Shown here one piece after another: positions 1 through 5,175 of a stretch of DNA of 5,781 nucleotides. The DNA is taken from NCBI GenBank assembly GCA_039934375.1, contig JBDTMH010000276.1:1-5781 (forward strand), in the 5' to 3' direction. Position 1 is the stretch's first letter; each line of letters starts with the position of its first letter. Under the pieces are notes generated by a model. It saw only the letters and a program-made list of their open reading frames with translations, searched no databases and had not been told where the DNA came from. Origin of the DNA: CAISIP01 sp039934375 (GTDB taxonomy: Bacteria; Pseudomonadota; Gammaproteobacteria; Burkholderiales; Burkholderiaceae_C). Both the position numbers and the translations under genes were made by a program.

Positions 1-233
1 TGGTGCACCTGGGCGTCGTGCTGGCGGTGAACATGATGATCGGCCTGATCACGCCCCCCTTCGGCATGCTGCTGTTCGTGATCAATGCGTTGGCCGGCGT
101 ACCACTCAAAGGCATGATCCGCGAAGGCTGGCTGTTCATCGCTGTTCTGCTGGTGGCACTGCTGGTGATGACCCTGGTGCCGCAAACCGTGTTGTGGTTG
201 CCCCAGGCCTTGGGCTACGGCATCGCCAAATAG
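1..233 (+). CDS. TRAP transporter large permease subunit (DctM type), C-terminal fragment
   Basis: This is the last 77 or so codons of an integral membrane protein; the 5' part lies outside the window, so the ATG at position 3 is an internal codon. The fragment shows the family's typical ending: a hydrophobic stretch with the motif GLITPPFGMLLFV, a short loop (NALAGVPLKGMIREG), and a final membrane helix (WLFIAVLLVALLVMTLVP) followed by a short tail and a TAG stop. The GLITPPxG motif is characteristic of the DctM large subunit of TRAP transporters, which use an ion gradient to import organic acids and similar solutes delivered by a periplasmic binding protein. A related DctM-like transporter domain is the main alternative. 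The substrate cannot be told from this piece. The small subunit and binding protein would be expected upstream, outside the window. Confidence 0.88.
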   Translation, partial: VHLGVVLAVNMMIGLITPPFGMLLFVINALAGVPLKGMIREGWLFIAVLLVALLVMTLVPQTVLWLPQALGYGIAK

Positions 234-320
234 TCAGCTTCGACACTGAGGCAACGAAGAGCGGCCGTTCGCTTGGGCACTGGTCGAGGTCAAGGTCTGG
301 CTGACCCGCTGCGAACGCTG

Positions 321-350
321 TTGACGACTTCCTCGCCGATCGGTGACACT
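321..350 (+). promoter_or_regulatory. Weak candidate sigma-70 promoter for the ahpD-like gene
   Basis: TTGACG at 321-326 matches the -35 consensus at five of six positions. With an 18-base spacer, the hexamer GACACT at 345-350 matches the -10 consensus at only three of six. It would place a transcript start near 357, about 60 bases before the ATG at 419. The poor -10 box makes this a suggestion only; an activator-dependent or other sigma-factor promoter is equally possible. Confidence 0.25.
333..346. repeat. Imperfect 14-bp palindrome, possible operator
   Basis: The sequence TCGCCGATCGGTGA is symmetric apart from one mismatched pair, around a perfect 8-bp core (CCGATCGG, 336-343). It lies in the spacer of the weak promoter candidate, where a repressor site would act. 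Short palindromes are common by chance in GC-rich DNA, so a regulatory role is an inference. Confidence 0.25.
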
Positions 351-404
351 TCGTTTGGCAGGCGCGATTCGACGTGCGAGTCCGACGCAGCTGCCGCATT
401 CAAC

Positions 405-412
405 GAGAAGGA
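405..412 (+). promoter_or_regulatory. Ribosome binding site of the ahpD-like gene
   Basis: GAGAAGGA, purine-rich and close to the Shine-Dalgarno consensus, lies six bases before the ATG at 419. It decides that start against the in-frame ATG at 374. Confidence 0.7.
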
Positions 413-418
413 ATCGGC

Positions 419-886
419 ATGTCACAACGCATCGATTACAAGATGGCCTCACCCGGTGCATTTCAGGCGATGTTGGGGCTCGAGGGCCATGTCCGCCAGT
501 GCCGGCTGGAACACACGTTGCTCGAACTTGTAAAGACACGGGTCTCGCAGATCAACGGCTGCGCGCACTGCCTGGACATGCATACCAAGGATGCGCGCGC
601 CGCGGGAGAGACCGAACAGCGCCTATATTTGCTGTCCGCGTGGCGTGAAACGACTGCCTACACGCCACGCGAACGGGCCGCGCTGGCCTGGGCCGAGGCG
701 GTCACGCTGCTCGCCGGTAAGGGTGTTCCGGACGACGCATACGAGCAGGCTCAATTGCAGTTCGATGCCAAGGAACTGGTCGACTTGACACTGGCGATCG
801 TCGCGATCAACGGCTGGAATCGCCTGGCCGTCGCCTTCCAGGCTGACGTGGGCAACTATCAGCCGCAGCGCGCGCTCACCGGCTGA
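419..886 (+). CDS. AhpD/carboxymuramuconolactone decarboxylase-family protein (peroxidase-related)
   Basis: The product is 155 residues, the usual size for single-domain members of this family. The diagnostic motif is CAHCLDMHTKDARAAGE, giving Cys48-x2-Cys51-x3-His55, the redox pair and nearby histidine known from the AhpD fold. Around it are the typical HTLLELVKTRVSQINGC helix before and an ERAALAWAEAVTLL helix after. In AhpD itself the CxxC cysteines pass electrons to a peroxiredoxin; for the many small paralogues like this one the substrate is unknown, so I give no gene symbol. The start at 419 is chosen because GAGAAGGA (405-412) sits six bases upstream; an in-frame ATG at 374 lacks such a site and would add 15 unrelated residues. 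The protein has no signal peptide and is expected in the cytoplasm. Its gene converges on the suf operon. Confidence 0.9.
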   Translation: MSQRIDYKMASPGAFQAMLGLEGHVRQCRLEHTLLELVKTRVSQINGCAHCLDMHTKDARAAGETEQRLYLLSAWRETTAYTPRERAALAWAEAVTLLAGKGVPDDAYEQAQLQFDAKELVDLTLAIVAINGWNRLAVAFQADVGNYQPQRALTG

Positions 887-937
887 GCTTGCAACGCTTG
901 CGCGAACACTGCGTCGTCGCGTGCCTGCCGCGTGCCG
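887..937. other. Convergent intergenic gap between the ahpD-like gene and sufT
   Basis: Fifty-one bases separate the two facing stop codons. The only hairpin I can draw is CGCGA (901-905) with TCGCG (917-921), a 5-bp stem with an 11-base loop and no following T-run on either strand. That is too weak to call a terminator, so how transcription ends for either side is not visible. Confidence 0.55.
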
Positions 938-1483
938 TCAAAGGCCAAGCGCGAGTTGCGCCGCCTCGGACATGCAGGATCGATCCCAGGGTGGGTCGAA
1001 GACCATGTCCACATCGACATCCGCCACATGCGGCAGCGCCAGGACCTTGTCGGCCACCTCGTTGGCCAGTATCTCGCCCATGCCGCAGCCCGGTGCGGTC
1101 AAGGTCATCTTGATCGACACGCGAAAGCGCCCGTCCTCCTCTGGCAGCACGTCGCAGACATAGACCAGCCCCAGTTCGACGATGTCCACCGGAATCTCCG
1201 GGTCGTAGCAGGTCTTCAAGGTCTGCCACACAAGGCCGCGCAGTTCTTCGGGCTTCACATCGTCCGGCACCTGCGGGGCGATGGGCACCTCACGGTCGAT
1301 GGCATCGGCATCGATACCCTTGAGCCGCACCAGCTGCCCGCCGACCACCAGGGTAAAGCTCGATCCCAGTGCCTGGGTCAGCTGTGCGGCGGTGCCCGCC
1401 GGAAGTTCCAGTGCCGTTCCGTCCGGGATGCGCTCGACGCGCACCGCACGGCGGGTGACCACTGACTCGCGTCGTTGCTTCAT
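938..1483 (-). CDS. sufT: SufT, DUF59/MIP18-family Fe-S assembly accessory protein
   Basis: The product is 181 residues, the length expected for the long SufT form: an N-terminal region of about 80 residues followed by a DUF59 (MIP18-like) domain. Domain marks are TCYDPEIPVDIVELGLVY (91-108), LTAPGCGMGEIL (128-139, with the conserved Cys133) and the ending FDPPWDRSCMSEAAQLALGL (162-181), which resembles the conserved C-terminus of the family. SufT is found at the end of suf operons in many bacteria; work in Staphylococcus aureus links it to maturation of Fe-S proteins under high demand, but its exact chemistry is unresolved. The ATG at 1483 overlaps the sufU stop as ATGA, with GGGA eight bases upstream. 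An in-frame start at 1552 would overlap sufU by about 70 bases and adds an unrelated Cys-rich stretch, so I reject it. It is the last gene of the operon. Confidence 0.93.
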   Translation of the reverse strand: MKQRRESVVTRRAVRVERIPDGTALELPAGTAAQLTQALGSSFTLVVGGQLVRLKGIDADAIDREVPIAPQVPDDVKPEELRGLVWQTLKTCYDPEIPVDIVELGLVYVCDVLPEEDGRFRVSIKMTLTAPGCGMGEILANEVADKVLALPHVADVDVDMVFDPPWDRSCMSEAAQLALGL

Positions 1484-1935
1484 GGCGTGGGTCCCGCTAC
1501 AGGGGCATCCGTCAACGCATGCATCAGCGCATGCCAGCCCAGCAACGCGCACTTGATGCGGCTGGGATAGCGGCTTACGCCAGCCAGGCTGATCAGCTTG
1601 CCCAGGTGCGCGTCTTCGGCTTCGGCCTCACCGGTGAGTACCGCGCGAAAGCGCTGCTGCAGTGCTACGGCGACGGCCACTTCGCGACCGATTACCGCCT
1701 CGCTCATCATCGAGGCCGACGCAACGCAGATGGCGCAACCCTGTCCGCTGAAGGCGATGTCGCGCAATTGGCCGTCTTCGACGCGCAGTTCGACCTGCAG
1801 GTCATCGCCGCATTGTGGATTGGTGCCGCGCGCGCGATGTGTCGGCGCCTGCAGATGGCCGAAGTGACGCGGCGCACGCTTGTGCTCGAGCACCAATTCC
1901 TGGTACAGGCCTGCTTCGGGAGTGCCCGCGTTCAT
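1480..1935 (-). CDS. sufU: SufU, zinc-dependent sulfurtransferase/NifU-like SUF protein
   Basis: The product is 151 residues. The residues that bind zinc in Bacillus subtilis SufU (Cys41, Asp43, Cys66, Cys128) appear here shifted by one: Cys42 and Asp44 in NPQCGDD, Cys67 in GQGCAIC, and Cys129 in RIKCALLGWHAL. The stretch between Cys67 and Cys129 has the insertion that separates SufU from the IscU scaffold, ending in LISLAGVSRYPSRIKC. In known systems SufU accepts persulfide sulfur from SufS and passes it to SufBCD, replacing SufE. Its place directly after sufS supports this. An extra cysteine, Cys70, makes a CxxC with Cys67. The ATG at 1935 overlaps the sufS stop as ATGA, and GGAG (1944-1947) lies eight bases upstream. 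It is cytoplasmic. A pure scaffold role, as older annotation of NifU-like proteins implies, is less likely given the conserved zinc site. Confidence 0.94.
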   Translation of the reverse strand: MNAGTPEAGLYQELVLEHKRAPRHFGHLQAPTHRARGTNPQCGDDLQVELRVEDGQLRDIAFSGQGCAICVASASMMSEAVIGREVAVAVALQQRFRAVLTGEAEAEDAHLGKLISLAGVSRYPSRIKCALLGWHALMHALTDAPVAGPTP

Positions 1936-3149
1936 CGCAGCAACTCCAGCGCACTGGCCACGCCGGCAATCAGCCGTTCGACTTCGTCGTGGTTGTTGTA
2001 CAGCGCGAACGACGCGCGTGTGGTCGGACCCAGGCCCAGGTGCTTGATCAGCGGCATCGCACAGTGGTGGCCTGTGCGCACCGCGATGCCCTTTTCGTCG
2101 AGCACGGTGCCGATGTCGTGCGGGTGCACGTCGTCAGCGACAAAAGACACGATGGCGGTATGCGTGTTGCACGGCGACAGCACAGAGACACCCGGCAAGG
2201 CGCTCAGGCCCGCTACCGCGTGTGCACGCAGGGCCTGCACATGCGCGTCGATGGCGGCGCGCCCGGTCTGGTCGATGAATGTCGCAGCCGCCGCCATGCC
2301 CACCGCGCCTGCGACATTGGGCGTGCCGCCTTCGAGCCGCGCCGGCAGCTCGGCGAACGATGCCTGCGCGTAGTCCACCCACTGGACCATGTCGCCCCCG
2401 TAGCGCAGCGGGAGCAGATTCTCGAGTGCGGCGCGCCGCCCGGCCAGTGCCCCGACGCCCATCGGGCCGAACATCTTGTGCCCGGAGAATGCCATGAAAT
2501 CGCAGTCCAGGGTCGACAGATCGGGCACCGCATGGGCCACAGCCTGTGCGGCGTCCAGCACCGTCAGCGCGCCGGCCGCGCTGGCCAGTGACAGCATTGC
2601 TTCGTACGGCGGGCGTTCGCCGGTGGCGTTCGCGCATGCGGTGAGCGCGAAGATGCGCGTGCGGTCGCCCAGCAGCGGCACCAGGTCGTCGATGTGCAGA
2701 CGGCCCTGGGCGTCCGGACGCAGGATCAGCAGCGTCGCGCCGCTGCGTCGCGCTGCAATTTGCCACGGCACCAGATTGGCGTGGTGTTCCAGGCCGCTGA
2801 CGATGATCTGATCGCCGCTTTGCAACGCCAGGCCGTTGGCCAGCAGATTCAACGCTTCGGTCGTGCCGGAGGTGAACACCAGTTCATGCTCGGCACCGGC
2901 GCCGATGAATTGCTTCAAGGTAGCGCGCGCCGTGTCGAAGGCCTCGGTGGCGCGTTGGCTCAGCGTGTGCACGCCGCGGTGGATGTTGGCGCGATCGTGC
3001 GAATCGAAACGGCGCATCGCCTCAAACACCGAGTGCGGCATCTGTGTGGTTGCGGCGTTGTCCAGGTACGCCAGTGGTTGACCAAACACGCGCTGTGCCA
3101 GCACCGGGAACTCGGCGGCGTGGCCTTCGATGAGCATGGCATTACCCAT
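1932..3149 (-). CDS. sufS: SufS, cysteine desulfurase (group II)
   Basis: The product is 405 residues, normal for SufS. It is a PLP enzyme that turns L-cysteine into L-alanine and leaves a persulfide on the enzyme. Visible marks are AYLDNAATTQ (27-36), the EHHANLVPW segment (121-129) with the active-site histidine, Asp199 and Gln202 in VLDAAQAV, the PLP lysine Lys225 in SGHKMFGP, and the catalytic Cys363 in RTGHHCAMPL with Arg378 downstream. These align with Lys226, Cys364 and Arg379 of E. coli SufS. His344 in VHPHDIG matches B. subtilis SufS His342, which exchanges zinc ligands with SufU, whereas E. coli has Tyr there. The stretch ACANATGERP (171-180) departs from the usual HVSNVLG-type motif but keeps its asparagine (Asn174). 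The ATG at 3149 has GGAGG (3156-3160) six bases upstream and overlaps the end of sufD by eight bases. Confidence 0.96.
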   Translation of the reverse strand: MGNAMLIEGHAAEFPVLAQRVFGQPLAYLDNAATTQMPHSVFEAMRRFDSHDRANIHRGVHTLSQRATEAFDTARATLKQFIGAGAEHELVFTSGTTEALNLLANGLALQSGDQIIVSGLEHHANLVPWQIAARRSGATLLILRPDAQGRLHIDDLVPLLGDRTRIFALTACANATGERPPYEAMLSLASAAGALTVLDAAQAVAHAVPDLSTLDCDFMAFSGHKMFGPMGVGALAGRRAALENLLPLRYGGDMVQWVDYAQASFAELPARLEGGTPNVAGAVGMAAAATFIDQTGRAAIDAHVQALRAHAVAGLSALPGVSVLSPCNTHTAIVSFVADDVHPHDIGTVLDEKGIAVRTGHHCAMPLIKHLGLGPTTRASFALYNNHDEVERLIAGVASALELLR

Positions 3150-4377
3150 GGCTGGCCTCCACCGCGCTGCCCAGATGGCGCTGCACCTGGCGCGCCAGCA
3201 GTGGGTCGATGTCCAGATGATTCATCCACTCGCCAGCTTCGAGGCCGCGCGACAAGACTGCGTGCGCCATGCCCTGGACCATCAAACTGCGGGCCAGCGG
3301 CGCTGACAGACCGCGCTGACCAGCATAGAAAAGCGCCTCTTCGTCCAACGCGCCGCAGGTGGCGCCGTGCGCCGCCTGTACTTGGTCGTGGTGGATTTCC
3401 AGATGTGGCCGCAGCACGATCTTCGGTTGGCCGCCGGTCGCAATGCCGCTCAAACGCTGGCGTACGTCGGCATCGTCGGCGCCTGGCGCGATGTGGGTAT
3501 ATGCATTCACCACCACTTGGGCATTGCCCTCGGCCAGCGCCAAGACATCGATGCTGCTTTGCGTTTGTGCGGCCTTGTGGTGGGTGCGTACCTGCTGCTC
3601 CAGCGTGGTGTTGCCGGCCGCCAGCATTACCGTGGCGGCCTGCGCTGCGGCGCGCGTGCCTTGCAGTTCGAAGACGTTGCGCTGCAGGTGATAGCTGCTT
3701 CCCGATGCCAGCAGGGCCTGGTGGTAATGCGCATCGCCGTCGATGCGCACGTGCACATGATGGGCCAGCCGATCGTCGGCTCCTGGCGTGACAATGCGCA
3801 GGTGCTGCATGGTGGAGCCGTGCGCCAGTCGCAGATGCACCTGCAGGTTCTGGACCAGTGCACAGTGGCAGCTGCTCGACTCGCGTTCATGGATCTCGAC
3901 CAGCACGCAGCGAACGCCCGGCAACACGTCGACGACCAGCATCGGCGCATCGACGACGTCGCGCGCGGCGTGCCGCAACTGCAGCCACACGGTCGGTGTG
4001 GCGCCATCGCCAGCCTCCAGGCGCAAGCGCAATCCGCGCCGGCACAACGACCGGTGCGCCCAGGAAAATGGCGCGGCCTCGTCACCGTCAGGTAACGCGA
4101 GCCCGGCGAACAGTTCGGCGCGTTGCGACGGGTCGGCTGCGTCGAGCCAGCGCGCATCGACGCGGCCCTGCGGCAGTGCGCCGATCGGCTGCAAGTTCCA
4201 GCCGGCGCCCTCCAGCGGCGTGGCGTCGCAATCCGCTACGTGGGCCGACGCGTCACCCAACCACACTGCAGCCGACGGCGGCGGCAGATGGCGGAACGAT
4301 TCGGCATTGCGGGCGATCCAGCCGAACTCGTCCAACTGGCGCTGGGCCCACAGCGCGTCGGCGCGGGCGGCGTTCAC
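3142..4377 (-). CDS. sufD: SufD, SufBC2D scaffold complex subunit
   Basis: The product is 411 residues, near the 423 of E. coli SufD. The N-terminal third is variable; the rest is the SufB/SufD beta-helix domain with the C-terminal block KIVLRPHLEIHHDQVQAAHG (positions 319-338), then GALDEEALFYAGQRGL (342-357). His337 in this block corresponds to E. coli SufD His360, which with SufB Cys405 is at the site where the cluster forms. SufD pairs with SufB and two SufC ATPases in the cytoplasm and is needed for iron delivery in E. coli. The sequence is clearly more divergent from E. coli than the neighbouring SufB. The start is GTG at 4377, overlapping the sufC stop as GTGA, with AGGCGG (4385-4390) seven bases upstream. 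An in-frame ATG at 4473 would overlap sufC by 100 bases and encodes residues unlike the family, so it is rejected. Confidence 0.93.
   Translation of the reverse strand: MNAARADALWAQRQLDEFGWIARNAESFRHLPPPSAAVWLGDASAHVADCDATPLEGAGWNLQPIGALPQGRVDARWLDAADPSQRAELFAGLALPDGDEAAPFSWAHRSLCRRGLRLRLEAGDGATPTVWLQLRHAARDVVDAPMLVVDVLPGVRCVLVEIHERESSSCHCALVQNLQVHLRLAHGSTMQHLRIVTPGADDRLAHHVHVRIDGDAHYHQALLASGSSYHLQRNVFELQGTRAAAQAATVMLAAGNTTLEQQVRTHHKAAQTQSSIDVLALAEGNAQVVVNAYTHIAPGADDADVRQRLSGIATGGQPKIVLRPHLEIHHDQVQAAHGATCGALDEEALFYAGQRGLSAPLARSLMVQGMAHAVLSRGLEAGEWMNHLDIDPLLARQVQRHLGSAVEASHG
3156..3160 (-). promoter_or_regulatory. Ribosome binding site of sufS
   Basis: GGAGG on the - strand, inside the last codons of sufD, lies six bases before the ATG at 3149. 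It favours this start over the ATG four codons later (3137), which has only a weak purine stretch. Confidence 0.75.
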
Positions 4378-5156
4378 GCTGGCACCGCCTGTGGCGCAAC
4401 CGGGTCCGCGCGTGTGAAGCCGGTGCGCGCGATCTCGCGTGCCAATGACAGACCACCGGTTTCGGCGATGCAACCCTGGTCCAGGCGCAGCACCGCGTCG
4501 GGCACCAGCGATTCGATCAATTGCAGGTAGTGCGAGACCACGATGAAGGCGGTGCCCTGCGCGCGCAAATCCTGTACCAGTTCGACCACCGCGCGCACGC
4601 CGTCGATGTCCATGCCCGAATCGATCTCGTCGAGCAGTGCCAGCCGCGGCTTCAGAAGTGCCAGCTGCAGCAGTTCGTTGCGTTTGCGTTCGCCGCCTGA
4701 AAAGCCGTCGTTCACCGGGCGACTGAGCATCGCGTCGGGCAAGCCCAGCCGACTCGCCGCCGCGCGTGCGTCGCCCAGGAAGTCGAACGCGTCCAGCGGC
4801 GTTTCACCGCGCGCCTCGCGCATCGAATTGAGTGCGGTGCGAATGAACAGGTTGTTCTTCACACCGGGAATATCCGGCGGCGACTGAAACGACAGGAACA
4901 AGCCGGCGCGGGCGCGCTGCTGCACATCCATCGCCAGCAGATCCTGGCCCGCGAAGCGCGCCTGACCGCCAACCACGTGATAACGCGGATGCCCCGCCAG
5001 CGCAAGGCCCAGCGTGCTCTTGCCACTGCCGTTGGCGCCCATCAGCACCAGCAGTTCGCCGGCTCGCACCTGCAACGATACCGATCTCAGTACATGGTGA
5101 TCGGCCACATCGACCCTCAGTTCATGCAGCTCCAGCAAGCTTTCCTTGGTGTTCAT
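4374..5156 (-). CDS. sufC: SufC, ATPase of the SufBC2D Fe-S scaffold complex
   Basis: The product is 260 residues, a soluble ABC-type ATPase. In order it has Walker A GANGSGKST (40-48, Lys46), the Q-loop Gln91 in LSFQSPPDIPGV, the ABC signature FSGGERKRNE (152-161), Walker B LALLDEIDSGMD (172-183, catalytic Glu177) and the switch His209 in VVSHY. These match E. coli SufC Lys40, Glu171 and His203 with a constant shift of six. The EIDSGMDIDG and GERKRNE forms are SufC hallmarks that set it apart from transport ATPases. ATP binding makes SufC dimerise and reshape SufB-SufD for cluster assembly. The protein ends in a Pro/Ala-rich tail (DPVAPQAVPA), somewhat longer than the 248-residue E. coli protein. 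The ATG at 5156 has GAGGGA (5163-5168) six bases upstream and lies 19 bp after the sufB stop; an in-frame start at 5273 would run deep into sufB. Confidence 0.96.
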   Translation of the reverse strand: MNTKESLLELHELRVDVADHHVLRSVSLQVRAGELLVLMGANGSGKSTLGLALAGHPRYHVVGGQARFAGQDLLAMDVQQRARAGLFLSFQSPPDIPGVKNNLFIRTALNSMREARGETPLDAFDFLGDARAAASRLGLPDAMLSRPVNDGFSGGERKRNELLQLALLKPRLALLDEIDSGMDIDGVRAVVELVQDLRAQGTAFIVVSHYLQLIESLVPDAVLRLDQGCIAETGGLSLAREIARTGFTRADPVAPQAVPA

Positions 5157-5162
5157 GTTTTG

Positions 5163-5168
5163 TCCCTC
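5163..5168 (-). promoter_or_regulatory. Ribosome binding site of sufC
   Basis: GAGGGA on the - strand sits six bases before the sufC ATG, inside the 19-bp gap after the sufB stop. It fixes the sufC start against the longer in-frame reading that runs into sufB. Confidence 0.75.
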
Positions 5169-5175
5169 ATCATTT

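Larger units (their letters stand above)
234..418. other. Intergenic gap between the TRAP permease gene and the ahpD-like gene
   Basis: I see no credible gene in these 185 bases. Reading frames that cross the gap have no ribosome binding site and no recognisable protein. It contains a 7-bp inverted repeat (CGTTCGC at 266-272, GCGAACG at 311-317) too widely spaced to be a classic terminator, and no T-run follows it. It also holds an imperfect palindrome at 333-346 and a small possible hairpin (GATTCG 366-371, CGAGTC 377-382, one G-U pair, 5-base loop) in what would be the leader of the ahpD-like gene. A transcription stop for the permease operon and a start for the next gene are both expected here, but neither is clear. 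Confidence 0.6.

Noticed and set aside
374..418. Longer start for the ahpD-like gene at 374
   Set aside because: The added residues (MRVRRSCRIQREGIG) resemble nothing in the family, and the strong ribosome binding site is placed for the ATG at 419.
901..921. Possible terminator hairpin between the ahpD-like gene and sufT
   Set aside because: The stem is only 5 bp with an 11-base loop and there is no T-run on either strand.
1484..1552. Longer SufT with a Cys-rich N-terminal extension
   Set aside because: The extension is read from within sufU in another frame, and the ATGA overlap at 1480-1483 gives a normal-length SufT. The cysteines are an artefact of the shadow frame.
1519..2373. Long + strand reading frame of 284 codons opposite sufU and sufS
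   Set aside because: It lies antisense to two clearly recognisable genes, has no family resemblance, and such open frames are expected opposite GC-rich genes.
2694..3791. Long + strand reading frame of 365 codons opposite sufS and sufD
   Set aside because: Its translation is rich in Arg, Ala, Pro and Cys with no domain I recognise, typical of an antisense shadow in high-GC DNA.
3367..4095. Reading frame of 242 codons on the + strand opposite sufD
   Set aside because: sufD on the other strand has the conserved SufB/SufD block and proper start signals, while this frame has none.
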